The notes under the pieces: generated by a model | Database searches by the model: none | Told to the model about the DNA's origin: nothing | The model's input: only the letters and a program-made list of their open reading frames with translations | Shown here: positions 25,968 through 35,467 of the stretch, piece after piece | Layout: each line of letters starts with the position of its first letter | Position numbering within the stretch: position 1 is the first letter of the stretch | Program-made: the position numbers and the translations under genes | Assembly: GCA_015064855.1 (NCBI GenBank) | Contig: SVRK01000001.1 | Location: 140,196-204,195 of the forward strand | Reading direction: 5' to 3' | Origin: Oscillospiraceae bacterium | GTDB lineage: Bacteria; Bacillota; Clostridia; Oscillospirales; CAG-272 | DNA: 64,000 nucleotides

Positions 25968-27653
25968 TTATAGCACCTTTATCATTTCATTTACGCGATT
26001 TATAACTTTATTTTGTCCCAAAATTTGCATTACTGAATACATATCAGGGGAATTTAGCTTGCCTGTTACAGCAAGACGAATAAACATACTAATATCGGAC
26101 ACATTGCCCTTATATGCCTCGGGATTTTGCTTATAGGCCTTCATATCAGAAGCAAAACCGAGCATATCTGCAATATCCTTGATTTTTTCGAACCAAGCGT
26201 TCATATCATCGTTTATATCAAAGGTTTTTGCAAATTCCTCAAGAGTTAACTTGATGTCTGATTTTGCAAACTTTTCATCATAAGAGTCTTTTATTTCAAA
26301 CAGCTTGTCGTAGAAGAAATCAGCGTAGTCTCTTACATCCTTCCAAACGGTCAAGTCCTTTCTCGGCTTCTTTCCACCTCTACCGATTGCAAAAATAGCC
26401 TTTGTATATTCGGGGTCTCTGCTCATTTCATTATAAAGCTCAGGGTCAAAGTCCTTTGCCCACGCACTTGAAAGATCATATACCTGTTCTGCTGTCATTC
26501 TGGAAATAACGTTCTTTGAAACGTCGTTTAGCTTAGCAAAGTCGAAAAGACAACCCGAAATTGACATTTTTTTGATGTTAAATGGGAAATCCGTATACGG
26601 CTTGTCTGGATTTTGCATATGCCATTCCTCATAGTTTGAATTTAAAAGAGTCATTACATACTCGCAAACAGCCTCAGGACAATATCCCATTGAGGTATAG
26701 TCATCCATATTTGCGCCCATATCACGCTTTGAAAGCTTTTTCTTGTTTCCGTTTTCATCAATACGCATAATTTGTGCGATATGCATATACTTAGGAAGTT
26801 TAAAGCCAAGATAGTTAAAGAGCTGAACGTGCTTTGCTAAGCTTGGTAGCCACTCCTCACCACGGATAACGTGCGTTGTACCCATTAAATGGTCGTCAAC
26901 TGCGTGAGCAAAATGGTAAGTTGGAATTCCGTCTGATTTTAAAAGAACAAAGTCCTCATCATTTTCAGGTATTTCAAGCGCTCCCTTTACAAGGTCGGTA
27001 AACTTAAACTTCTTTTCAGGGTCACCATTTGCCAAAATTCTTAATACAAATGGATGACTTGCCTTTAAATGCTCTTCTACCTCTTCAATTGTAAAATTAC
27101 GACCTGCAAGCATAGCCTCGCGCTTCGCCTCAGCTTCGGCAAGCCAGTCGGTATTTTTAATTTCTTCCTTTTTGTTTACGGCTTGAAGCTCGTCAAGCTC
27201 TTCCTCAGTTGTAAAGCAAGGATATGCCTTTCCTTCACGAACAAGCTGCTTTGCATATACTTGATATATTGGACCTCTTAAGCTCTGCTTATATGGACCG
27301 TACGCACCTTGGTCGCTGATTTTGCCGTTTTCATCAAGAATTGCACCCTCGTCAAAATTAATTCCGTATTTTGCAAGGGTTTTAATAAGTCCCTCGGCAG
27401 CACCCTCAACCTCACGCTTAGCGTCGGTATCCTCTATTCTAAGGTAAAATACGCCGCCGGATTGATGTGCAAGTCTTTCACCAACGGTTGATGGGAAAAG
27501 ACCACCAAAATGAACAAATCCTGTTGGACTTGGAGCAAATCTTGTAACCTTTGCGCCCTCGGGTAGTTGACGTGGAGGATATTTCGCCTCAACATCGCTT
27601 GGAAGCTCGGTTATATTAGGAAAAAGCAAATCGGCAAGATAATTATAATCCAT
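25968..27653 (-). CDS. gltX: Glutamate--tRNA ligase
   Basis: Charges tRNA-Glu. The signature RFAPSPTGFVHFGG (HIGH-like HFGG at 48-51) and YLRIEDTDAKREVEGA identify GluRS rather than GlnRS. FAHAVDDHLMGTTHVIRGEEW and KKLSKRD (KMSKS-like) follow, then the helical anticodon-binding region. Its 561 residues exceed the usual 480-500, with an N-terminal extension of about 35 residues before the first motif. It is first in a two-gene unit with glnS and has a promoter with an extended -10. The ribosome site is GAGGTG. Confidence 0.95.
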   Translation of the reverse strand: MDYNYLADLLFPNITELPSDVEAKYPPRQLPEGAKVTRFAPSPTGFVHFGGLFPSTVGERLAHQSGGVFYLRIEDTDAKREVEGAAEGLIKTLAKYGINFDEGAILDENGKISDQGAYGPYKQSLRGPIYQVYAKQLVREGKAYPCFTTEEELDELQAVNKKEEIKNTDWLAEAEAKREAMLAGRNFTIEEVEEHLKASHPFVLRILANGDPEKKFKFTDLVKGALEIPENDEDFVLLKSDGIPTYHFAHAVDDHLMGTTHVIRGEEWLPSLAKHVQLFNYLGFKLPKYMHIAQIMRIDENGNKKKLSKRDMGANMDDYTSMGYCPEAVCEYVMTLLNSNYEEWHMQNPDKPYTDFPFNIKKMSISGCLFDFAKLNDVSKNVISRMTAEQVYDLSSAWAKDFDPELYNEMSRDPEYTKAIFAIGRGGKKPRKDLTVWKDVRDYADFFYDKLFEIKDSYDEKFAKSDIKLTLEEFAKTFDINDDMNAWFEKIKDIADMLGFASDMKAYKQNPEAYKGNVSDISMFIRLAVTGKLNSPDMYSVMQILGQNKVINRVNEMIKVL

Positions 27654-27687
27654 ATTGCACCTCGTATAGTAATCATATATCTAAGTT

Positions 27688-27716
27688 ATTATAACACGCA
27701 AAAATAAAATTGTCTA
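27688..27716 (-). promoter_or_regulatory. Predicted sigma-A promoter of gltX-glnS
   Basis: Minus strand TAGACA (27711-27716), 17-nt spacer ending TGT (extended -10), TATAAT (27688-27693). The leader of about 30 nt is too short for a T-box. Confidence 0.78.
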
Positions 27717-27742
27717 TATTTTTTTATAATTATTTATAAAAT

Positions 27743-27778
27743 ATTGCCAAGAGCAATCCATATGGTGCTCTTGGCAAT
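27743..27778 (-). terminator. Intrinsic terminator after the sigma factor gene
   Basis: Perfect 13-bp stem ATTGCCAAGAGCA / TGCTCTTGGCAAT with a 10-nt loop that contains CCATATGG. It begins 8 nt after the stop codon, and the minus strand continues with ATTTTATAA. The T tract is weak but the stem is strong. Confidence 0.75.
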
Positions 27779-27785
27779 ACTGTCA

Positions 27786-29453
27786 TTATTTTGGAAAAAT
27801 TATAGTACTTAGTGATTTTTTCTGCCCTTCGGTAGGCAATTTTAGCTTTCCGTTATTTAAAAGAGTAACTATGCAATGTATTATAAACCATCCGTCAGAA
27901 TGAAATATGTGCTGTTGCTCGTATTCTTTTATTTTTTTTAGATGTAAAGGAACAGTGTTTAGTTCGGCTTTTACATACGGCGCTTTGAGCTTTTCAAACT
28001 CGTTTTTATACTTTTCTTTAATTTTTTCTCCTATGGAAAGCAATTTCTCATTTATTTCATTACTTGAGAGTATAACTACTTGCCAGCTTGCCTTAAATCT
28101 TCCTTCATAATCTCCATTAGTTTTAACAAATCCTCGCTCAGCAAGATATGCATATTCCTCTTTAGAAAGGAGTGCTCCTTCTTTTTCTTTTTTAAATAAT
28201 GTTAATATTCTATCGGCGTTTTGGCAATCAATGCTATTAACATAAATTCGCTTTTCTGACCATTCTGTATCTAGTTGCCATAGAATATTTTTCTCTTTTT
28301 GATTCCAATATGGACCACTGAAATTTTTCATATATACACAGTCACTTGGCAAATTTAAATTATTCGTCTCTACTGTTGCATGGACTATATTTTCTCCGCC
28401 ATCTGGGCGAATTGTTGAAACCTCTTCAAATTTTATTCCATTATCTATCAGCTTTTCTCCGGATTGAGCTATAACATATGGAATAAGTGACCATAAAATG
28501 AAATTGTGGTCTCTATGACTTGATTCAGTCAATAATATTTGTTCGTCAGTCTGTTCACATAAAATGCTTGGGTCATCTAGAATCTTTGATGCGGCAAGCT
28601 CGTCATAAAGCTCATTCACAAATAATTCAGCGGCTTTTTTATACATTTTATCCTGCATAATTAACAGCTCCGAATTTGGCTCATTAATAATAAAATTAGC
28701 GATATACTTATCCTTATTTGATTGTATAAAGCCGTATTCTAAAAGATATTCAACCTCTGATTCTATATATACAGGCGAAACCCCAAGATCATCAGCAATT
28801 TCATTTATTGTCTTCGCTGTATTGCGAATACAGTAACAAATATTTTGCGTAAGTGTAGACCGAAAAAATTCGTTAGGATTTTTTGTTCCAACGGAACCAT
28901 TAACACCAACCGAGCCAAACTTTATTGGATTAAATTTTAATTCACTTGCTTTTCTCATAATACCCATACCTCGTTTTAATTCTTTTTTTGCTTCAAACAA
29001 GTGCCACTTAACTGTACCTAAAGGAATATCTAATTCTTTTGCTATATCAGCTTGCTTGCGATTTTCGAAATAATAAGCAATAACTATTTTTCTTTGTAGC
29101 TTTGAAAGATATGCTATTTCACTTTGCAAACGCATTAAAGTTTCTGTATTATCATTTTCATCAGTTGATAGAGTTGGTTCAGCAATCAATTCAGAAATTT
29201 CACTAATAGAAATACCCGCCATTCTTTTTGCAGAATCGCGATAGTAATTACTTAGTGCATTATGCGCTACAGTCCAGATAAATTTGCTTGTATCATCAAT
29301 ATCATCTTTAGCAAGAAGCGCGCGAAACGCATTTAAAACAATATCTTGAGAAAGATCCTCTGCATCCTGCACGCTTTTGCAACGCTTTAGTGCAAATCCA
29401 AATATAGGCTTCAGATATTCAGTTATGATTTTTTCTGCATCTTTTCTATTCAC
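27786..29453 (-). CDS. ECF-like RNA polymerase sigma factor with long C-terminal extension
   Basis: Residues 1-170 form a compact sigma-70 factor: region 2 reads CKSVQDAEDLSQDIVLNAF and FIWTVAHNALSNYYRD, and region 4 reads LSKLQRKIVIAYYFENRKQADIAKEL plus the helix-turn-helix DIPLGTVKWHLFEAKKEL. About 385 further residues follow. The first part (about 215-265) looks like a winged helix (KTINEIADDLGVSPVYIESEVEYLLEYGFI); the rest is soluble with no recognised motif and no membrane segment. Such extensions often replace a separate anti-sigma factor, and none is encoded nearby. It starts with GTG, with GAGG 9 nt upstream. The gene is a single unit with its own ECF-looking promoter (29486-29511), suggesting autoregulation. 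Its signal and regulon are unknown. Confidence 0.88.
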   Translation of the reverse strand: MNRKDAEKIITEYLKPIFGFALKRCKSVQDAEDLSQDIVLNAFRALLAKDDIDDTSKFIWTVAHNALSNYYRDSAKRMAGISISEISELIAEPTLSTDENDNTETLMRLQSEIAYLSKLQRKIVIAYYFENRKQADIAKELDIPLGTVKWHLFEAKKELKRGMGIMRKASELKFNPIKFGSVGVNGSVGTKNPNEFFRSTLTQNICYCIRNTAKTINEIADDLGVSPVYIESEVEYLLEYGFIQSNKDKYIANFIINEPNSELLIMQDKMYKKAAELFVNELYDELAASKILDDPSILCEQTDEQILLTESSHRDHNFILWSLIPYVIAQSGEKLIDNGIKFEEVSTIRPDGGENIVHATVETNNLNLPSDCVYMKNFSGPYWNQKEKNILWQLDTEWSEKRIYVNSIDCQNADRILTLFKKEKEGALLSKEEYAYLAERGFVKTNGDYEGRFKASWQVVILSSNEINEKLLSIGEKIKEKYKNEFEKLKAPYVKAELNTVPLHLKKIKEYEQQHIFHSDGWFIIHCIVTLLNNGKLKLPTEGQKKSLSTIIFPK

Positions 29454-29485
29454 TTGTTTGTACCTCTTTGAAAGCTTTCATCTAT

Positions 29486-29511
29486 ATAGACACGGATTTT
29501 AAAAAAGGTTG
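29486..29511 (-). promoter_or_regulatory. Predicted ECF-type (autoregulatory) promoter of the sigma factor gene
   Basis: The minus strand carries CAACCTTTTTT (CAACC at 29507-29511) and, 15 nt beyond CAACC, GTCTAT (29486-29491) within CGTGTCTAT. Many ECF sigma promoters have an AAC-T-rich -35 and a CGTC/GTCTA -10 with this spacing. A TATAAT at about 29537 on the same strand lacks a matching -35. The site ends about 33 nt before the GTG start. Confidence 0.55.
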
Positions 29512-29571
29512 GTGTTTTTTTATAATTATATCATATTTTTTTGATTGTTTTATAACTTTTTAAAATAACGC

Positions 29572-29600
29572 AAAAAAGGACGAATTATTCGCCCTTTTTT
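29572..29600 (-). terminator. Intrinsic terminator overlapping the end of the GH13 gene
   Basis: The stem AAAAAAGGGCGAAT / ATTCGTCCTTTTTT (one G-U pair) begins inside the last four codons of the GH13 gene and includes its stop. The T run lies just outside the gene. It would end the glycogen operon. Confidence 0.8.
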
Positions 29601-31492
29601 ATGTCTTTATAAAATTCCAGCTCCAATTCCTCAATTTCGCCTTTTCCTTTTAAAATATAGGCGCTTAAAGGCTTTAGAACGTTAATTTTACGATTTGTTT
29701 CACAGCTTTTTAGCAAAATATTTGACTCAAAGCTATATTTCTCTGTGCTTCTGTTTACAAGTGTTAGGGTAAACTCCTCGTCATTATATCTTGCAAATGC
29801 GAGTATATTGGAATCACATTCAATTAGCTTAAATAATCCACCCTTAAAAACACGTTCCTGTTTTCTAATTTTACCTATTTTTTGATAAAATTCTAGAATT
29901 TCAGTATCTTCCTTGCCCCACGGGAATGGTAAACGGTTGAATGGGTCGCGATAGCCTTGCATACCGGCCTCATCACCATAGTAAATGCAAGGAACTCCAG
30001 GCACTGTTGCAACTATTGCATATGCTAACATCAAAAGCTCTTTGGCTTTCTTATATTCAGCCTTTGACATCCTTTTTCGGGAGAGCTCTGCATTAGTATA
30101 ACCATCAACACTATCAGTTCCCAAAACGGTCAAAATACGTTCTGTATCGTGTGTACCAAGGAGATTCATAAGAAGGTCCGCGTTATGCTTTGGATAGTGA
30201 GAGGATAACATTTTACAGGTGCTGTAAAATCTATCATAGTTACCATATTTTAAATAGTCGATTATTGCTTCTCTAAACGGATAATTCATAACAGAATCAA
30301 GCTCATTTCCAAGGAAATATTTCTTTCTCTTATCGTAAGCTATTTTGTTTGAAGCATCCTCCCAAACCTCACCATAAACTATTCCATCAGGATTTATTGA
30401 TTTTAGCTTATTGTTCAACGTTTTTAAAAAATCGTCGCTTAATTCGTCAGCGACATCGAGTCTAAAGCCATCTATTCCCTTTTTCATCCATTTTTCGATA
30501 ACCCCACCGTCGCCTAAAATGAATTTTTTGTAATCCGGGTTGTTGCTATCAACGCGAGGTAGTATTTTTACATTCCACCAGCATTCATAGTCATCAGGGA
30601 ATTTTCTGAAATTGTACCAGCTATAATATGGAGACTCCTTTGACTGATATGCGCCAAGCGATTTATAGTTTCCTTCTTTATTAAAATATATACTATCCGA
30701 GCCTGTGTGATTAAAAACGCCATCAAATATAATGTGCATACCACGCTTTTTGGTTTCCTTTATAAGCGCCTCAAGAGCTTTTTCTGACCCAAACATTGAG
30801 TCAACAGACATATAGTCGCCTGTGTCATACTTGTGATTAGAATAAGCCTCGAAGATTGGACTCAAATACAAGCAAGTAACACCTAAGCTTTCAATATAAT
30901 CAAGCTTTTCAATAATACCATATAAATCTCCACCGAAAAACATATTGTTTTCCACATATCCGCCCGGGACATCGGCATACTGAGGCACACCGTTATACCA
31001 ATCATCGTTCATAACGGCGTTCTTTTTAGGCTTACACTTGCCACTTTTATTAAATCTGTCAACAAAAATATGATACATAATTCCACCGTGCATCCATTTC
31101 GCACAGCTACTTTCTTCCTTAAATACAGTCAACTGTATAAGTCCGTCGTTATGCTCAATTTTTGTTAATTCATTTATCCTTTTACCTTCTCCAACAAAAA
31201 AGACCTCATCAGTTGCAATCTCATATTTGTAATAATATAATCCAACTCCAACCTTTGACATATCAATTTGACAGGCATAAATATCGTTTTCGCCTTGAAT
31301 TGATACCCATTTGAAATCATATTTCATATATTTATGATTCTCAATGCCTTCTCCAAAAAGATGCATGGTTATTGATGTTGCACCGCATCTTCTTGGAAGA
31401 ATAACATTAAAATCAACTATTTTGTCGTGAGAAAAAGCACCAAAGGATGAAACATTTTTGCCTTGAATATACTTTTTTTCAAAAATTTTCAT
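29585..31492 (-). CDS. GH13 alpha-glucan hydrolase (neopullulanase/cyclomaltodextrinase type)
   Basis: Predicted cytoplasmic alpha-amylase-family enzyme that trims maltodextrins or branched glucans. An N-terminal beta domain (about 1-125, CBM34-like) precedes the barrel. Catalytic motifs are GVFNHTGSDS (region I), GFRLDVADEL (nucleophile Asp), YGEVWEDA (acid Glu) and NLLGTHDTERI (region IV Asp). It is 635 residues with a C-terminal beta sandwich and no signal peptide. It starts 3 nt after glgP with no clear ribosome site, so it is coupled to it. Placed last in the glycogen operon, it may supply the debranching step, since no dedicated GlgX or amylo-1,6-glucosidase is present here. Confidence 0.9.
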   Translation of the reverse strand: MKIFEKKYIQGKNVSSFGAFSHDKIVDFNVILPRRCGATSITMHLFGEGIENHKYMKYDFKWVSIQGENDIYACQIDMSKVGVGLYYYKYEIATDEVFFVGEGKRINELTKIEHNDGLIQLTVFKEESSCAKWMHGGIMYHIFVDRFNKSGKCKPKKNAVMNDDWYNGVPQYADVPGGYVENNMFFGGDLYGIIEKLDYIESLGVTCLYLSPIFEAYSNHKYDTGDYMSVDSMFGSEKALEALIKETKKRGMHIIFDGVFNHTGSDSIYFNKEGNYKSLGAYQSKESPYYSWYNFRKFPDDYECWWNVKILPRVDSNNPDYKKFILGDGGVIEKWMKKGIDGFRLDVADELSDDFLKTLNNKLKSINPDGIVYGEVWEDASNKIAYDKRKKYFLGNELDSVMNYPFREAIIDYLKYGNYDRFYSTCKMLSSHYPKHNADLLMNLLGTHDTERILTVLGTDSVDGYTNAELSRKRMSKAEYKKAKELLMLAYAIVATVPGVPCIYYGDEAGMQGYRDPFNRLPFPWGKEDTEILEFYQKIGKIRKQERVFKGGLFKLIECDSNILAFARYNDEEFTLTLVNRSTEKYSFESNILLKSCETNRKINVLKPLSAYILKGKGEIEELELEFYKDIKKGE

Positions 31493-31495
31493 TAA

Positions 31496-33919
31496 TTATT
31501 TTACGCTTGTTAAATGCCAAATCTTATCAGAATATTCTTTAATGCTGCGGTCAGCTGCAAAGAAGCCCGATTTAGCAATATTAACAAGGGACATTTTACC
31601 CCACTCAGCTTTATTATTGTATGCCTTGTATATTTCCTCTGCTTTAATATAGTATGAGTCAAAATCAGCAAGACACATATATGGGTCTGCAACGCCACCA
31701 AATCCACCGATTAGGTAGTTAGCAATATTTGCAAATGAAACGCCGTTGAAGCCCTTGTTTAAGCGATCAATAGCCTTTTTAATTCTAACACTATTGTTGT
31801 AGAAATCGATTGAACGATAGCCCTTTTCCCAAAGCTCGTCAACCTCTTTTGCGGTAAGACCGAAGATATAAATATTCTCGTCTCCCACTGCATCCTTCAT
31901 CTCAACGTTAGCACCATCAAGTGTTCCGATTGTTAAAGCACCATTCATCATAAACTTCATACAACCAGTACCACTTGCCTCTTTACCAGCCAAGGAAATT
32001 TGCTCACTAATTTCAGATGCAGGCATCAAAACCTCGGCAGTGCTTACATTGTAGTCCTCAAGATATACAACAGCGAGCTTATCTTTAACACGTGGATTCT
32101 TTCTTATATCCTCGCCAAGATTCCAAATTAGCTTAATAATATCCTTTGCCATATAGTAGCCAGGAGCTGCCTTACCACCGAAGATAAAGGTCTTCTTTGT
32201 AACCTCTCTTTCCGGATGCTCCTCGATTTCATTATAGTAAGCAATAATCTTCAATGCATTCAATAGCTGACGCTTATATTCGTGCATTCTCTTAACCTGA
32301 ACATCAAATACAGATGATGTATCAAGAGAATATCCAGTTTTATTAAATACATACTTAGATAGCTTAACCTTATTGTTTTCCTTAATTTCGTGAAGCTTGC
32401 TAATAACTGTTTTATCATCAGCATACTTTAATAAATTTTCAAGCTCACAAGGGTTTGTAACATATCCATCGCCAACCAATTCACTAATCAAGCCAGCAAG
32501 CTCAGGGTTTGAATAGCATAGCCATCTTCTATGAGCAATACCATTTGTTACATTAGTAAATTTATGAGGTGTGTGCTTGTAAAAATCATGGAAAACTGTC
32601 TTTTTTAGAATATCCGAGTGAAGCGCAGATACACCATTTACTGTATGTGAGCCGGCAACGCTCAAATTAGCCATTCTAACCTGACCGTGACCAATTATCG
32701 CCATACGGGAAATTTTGCCCCAATCACCAGGATATGCGTTCCATAGATCTGCACAGAAACGGCGGTTAATTTCCTTAACAATAGAGTGGATTCTCGGCAG
32801 CTTAAAGCTGAATAGGTCTTCATTCCAACACTCAAGCGCCTCTGGCATAACTGTATGGTTGGTATATGAGATAGTTTTTGTTACTGTATACCAAGCGTCA
32901 TCCCAAGTATAGTTATATACGTCCATTAAAATTCTCATAAGCTCAGGTACGCAAAGAGCTGGGTGTGTATCATTAATATGAATAGCTACCTTATCAGCAA
33001 ACTCGTTCATCGAGCCATATGCAGCCAAGTGATCGCTTATGATACTTTGCAATGATGCGGATACCAAGAAATATTGTTGTGTCAAGCGAAGCAATTTACC
33101 CTCAGTATGCTCATCAGATGGATAAAGCACCTTGGATATAACCTCGGCATTACTTGACTGTTGAATAGCCTTAACGTATTGACCTTGAGAGAAAAGACTC
33201 ATATTAAAGTTAGTAATATCATGTGCCTTCCACAAACGAAGTCTATTTACTGCTGTTCCTGCACCTGAAATCATCATATCGTATGGTACAGCTTCAACCT
33301 CTTCGTAATTTTCATACTTTATTATAAGCTTTCCGTTTTCCCATACCTCTTTAATTTGACCGCCAAAACGAATTGTAAATTTTTTATCCGTTCTTGGAAC
33401 AAGCCATTCTTCTCCACCAGGCAACCAGTTATCGGGAAGCTCAACTTGGTTTCCGTCAATAATCTTTTGCTTAAAAAGACCATATTCGTAGAGAATTGAA
33501 AATCCGTCGCCAGGATAGTTTAGTGATGTTAAGGAATCCATAAAGCAAGCTGCTAAACGTCCAAGACCACCATTTCCTAAGCCTGGGTCTGGCTCCATTT
33601 CATATATTTCATCAATATCAAAGCCGTAGTCCTTCAAAACCTCGGCATAATAATCTGCAATTCCTAGGTTTCTTAAATTGTTTTTTAATGAGCGTCCAAT
33701 TAAGAACTCCATGCAAAGATAATAAATCTTCTTTGCCTTCTCTTTCTTCACCTTATGCTTAAATGAAGATCTCTTTTGTGTAAGAATATCTTTTACAGTA
33801 AGAATTGTAGCCTTATAAATTTGTTCCTTATTTGCATCCTCGGGATTTACTCCAAAGTATCTTGAAAGCTTTAAGGAAAGTGCATCCTTTACTGTTTCTT
33901 TTGTAAAAACTTGATTCAT
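31496..33919 (-). CDS. glgP: Glycogen/maltodextrin phosphorylase
   Basis: Releases glucose-1-phosphate from glycogen chain ends with inorganic phosphate and pyridoxal phosphate. The 807 residues carry the family signature: YYLCMEFLIGRSLKNNLRN, EPDPGLGNGGLGRLAACFMDS, HINDTHPAL and the PLP region EASGTGCMKFMMNGALTIGT, whose Lys (in MKFM) binds the cofactor. The family usually has Asn where this has Cys before MKF. No N-terminal regulatory phosphorylation site is seen. AAAAAGGAG precedes the ATG. It follows glgA after 101 nt that include a hairpin at 33988-34014, and is followed by the GH13 gene. Confidence 0.97.
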   Translation of the reverse strand: MNQVFTKETVKDALSLKLSRYFGVNPEDANKEQIYKATILTVKDILTQKRSSFKHKVKKEKAKKIYYLCMEFLIGRSLKNNLRNLGIADYYAEVLKDYGFDIDEIYEMEPDPGLGNGGLGRLAACFMDSLTSLNYPGDGFSILYEYGLFKQKIIDGNQVELPDNWLPGGEEWLVPRTDKKFTIRFGGQIKEVWENGKLIIKYENYEEVEAVPYDMMISGAGTAVNRLRLWKAHDITNFNMSLFSQGQYVKAIQQSSNAEVISKVLYPSDEHTEGKLLRLTQQYFLVSASLQSIISDHLAAYGSMNEFADKVAIHINDTHPALCVPELMRILMDVYNYTWDDAWYTVTKTISYTNHTVMPEALECWNEDLFSFKLPRIHSIVKEINRRFCADLWNAYPGDWGKISRMAIIGHGQVRMANLSVAGSHTVNGVSALHSDILKKTVFHDFYKHTPHKFTNVTNGIAHRRWLCYSNPELAGLISELVGDGYVTNPCELENLLKYADDKTVISKLHEIKENNKVKLSKYVFNKTGYSLDTSSVFDVQVKRMHEYKRQLLNALKIIAYYNEIEEHPEREVTKKTFIFGGKAAPGYYMAKDIIKLIWNLGEDIRKNPRVKDKLAVVYLEDYNVSTAEVLMPASEISEQISLAGKEASGTGCMKFMMNGALTIGTLDGANVEMKDAVGDENIYIFGLTAKEVDELWEKGYRSIDFYNNSVRIKKAIDRLNKGFNGVSFANIANYLIGGFGGVADPYMCLADFDSYYIKAEEIYKAYNNKAEWGKMSLVNIAKSGFFAADRSIKEYSDKIWHLTSVK

Positions 33920-33987
33920 CGGTATAACTCCTTTTTGTAAATAAAAATCAACATTTATTTACATTTTTTGCCTATTTTTATCAATAA

Positions 33988-34014
33988 CTGTCCCGTAATC
34001 ACCTTACGGGACAG
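33988..34014 (-). terminator. Hairpin between glgA and glgP
   Basis: Perfect 11-bp stem CTGTCCCGTAA / TTACGGGACAG with a 5-nt loop, starting 6 nt after the glgA stop. The following bases on the minus strand are TTATTGATAAAAATAGG, not a true T run, so it may be a partial terminator or an mRNA-stabilising hairpin that sets glgA and glgP levels apart. Confidence 0.5.
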
Positions 34015-34020
34015 AATTAA

Positions 34021-35457
34021 TTATTTGTTTACAACATTTCTGTACATTTCAATGTACTTATTAGCAGAAACATTCCATGAAAAGTCAGTTTCCATAGCTG
34101 TTTTAGCAAGTGCTGACCACTTTTTCTTGTCCTTGTAAAGCTCGACTGCTCTTGCAACTGCATCCTTCATTTCGTGAGCATTATAGTTTGCAAAAGTAAA
34201 TCCGTTGCCTTCACCATTATACATATTATATGGCTTTATTGTATCATAAAGACCACCTGTTTCACGAACGACAGGTACTGTACCGTATGCCGAGCAAATC
34301 ATTTGGGAAAGGCCGCAAGGCTCACTCTTTGATGGCATTAAGAAAATGTCAGAGCCTGCGTAAATTTTCTTCGATAAGTCCTTGTTAAACTCAAGGAAAA
34401 CCTTAACTTTATCGGGATATCTTGCTTGAATTGATTTAAAATACTCCTCAAGCTCATATTCACCGGTGCCCAAAAGAACAAACTGAATGCCAAGCTCAAG
34501 CATTTCGGGTAAAATGAATTTAACAAGATCAAATCCCTTATGTGATGCAAGTCTTGAAATCATTGAAACCACAGGAATGTCTGGATTTTGTTCAAGTCCA
34601 CACATTTCTTGAAGCTGTCTTTTACATTCTTTTTTGCCTTTTAAATCGGATGACGTAAATTTCTCTGCTATAACCGTATCATTTTCAGGATTATAATAAT
34701 TAACGTCTATACCATTAACTATACCGGTAAGCTTATCGCTATATTGATGCAAAATATAGTGAAGTCCGCTTGAATAAAACTCTGTTTGAATTTCATTTGC
34801 ATACTTTTGGCTTACTGTTGAAACAACGTCGGCGCATACAATAGCACCCTTTGTCAAGTTAATATTTCCATTATATTCAACAATACTGCGGTCGCCAAAG
34901 CAATCAAGACCAAATACATCACCAAGAATTGACATTGAAAATATTCCTTGATAGTCAATATTATGGATAGTGTAAATTGTCTTAATATCGCAATAATATG
35001 GATTCATATAGTATTTTCTCTTGAGATAAATAACAGATGCTGCACTCTGCCAATCGTTTGTGTGCATTATATCGGGATAAAAATCAATAACCGGCATTAT
35101 GTCGAGAACTGCCTTACCAAAGAAAGCAAATCTCTCCGCATCGTCAAAATCACCGTAAATTGAGCCTCTTTTGAAATAATACTCATTATCAAGAAAATAG
35201 TAAGTTACTCCGCCAAATTCACATTTGAATATACCACAATATTGATTTCTCCAAGAAAGTCCAACTGTAGTATTTCCAACATATTCAAGCTCACTCGCAA
35301 ATTTTTCTTTTATTTTTTGATATAAAGGAAGAACAACTCTTACATCAGCATTTTTATCAACCGAAGCAATTGCTTGTGGCAAAGAACCGAGAACATCACC
35401 AAGACCACCTGTTGATATAAATGGAACTGCCTCAGCGCCTACAAATAGTATCTTCAT
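34021..35457 (-). CDS. glgA: Glycogen synthase
   Basis: GT5 glycosyltransferase that extends alpha-1,4-glucan from ADP-glucose. The N-terminal motif reads VPFISTGGLGDVLGSLPQA; the classical enzyme has KTGGL/KSGGL, so Ser15 takes the place of the usual lysine. The C-terminal Rossmann half shows SMISRLASHKGFDL and the nucleotide-binding MPSKSEPCGLSQMICSAYG, then VRETGGLYDT. The 478-residue length is typical. AAGGAGG precedes the ATG. It follows glgD (10-nt gap) in the biosynthetic order. Confidence 0.96.
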   Translation of the reverse strand: MKILFVGAEAVPFISTGGLGDVLGSLPQAIASVDKNADVRVVLPLYQKIKEKFASELEYVGNTTVGLSWRNQYCGIFKCEFGGVTYYFLDNEYYFKRGSIYGDFDDAERFAFFGKAVLDIMPVIDFYPDIMHTNDWQSAASVIYLKRKYYMNPYYCDIKTIYTIHNIDYQGIFSMSILGDVFGLDCFGDRSIVEYNGNINLTKGAIVCADVVSTVSQKYANEIQTEFYSSGLHYILHQYSDKLTGIVNGIDVNYYNPENDTVIAEKFTSSDLKGKKECKRQLQEMCGLEQNPDIPVVSMISRLASHKGFDLVKFILPEMLELGIQFVLLGTGEYELEEYFKSIQARYPDKVKVFLEFNKDLSKKIYAGSDIFLMPSKSEPCGLSQMICSAYGTVPVVRETGGLYDTIKPYNMYNGEGNGFTFANYNAHEMKDAVARAVELYKDKKKWSALAKTAMETDFSWNVSANKYIEMYRNVVNK

Positions 35458-35467
35458 AATATCCTCC

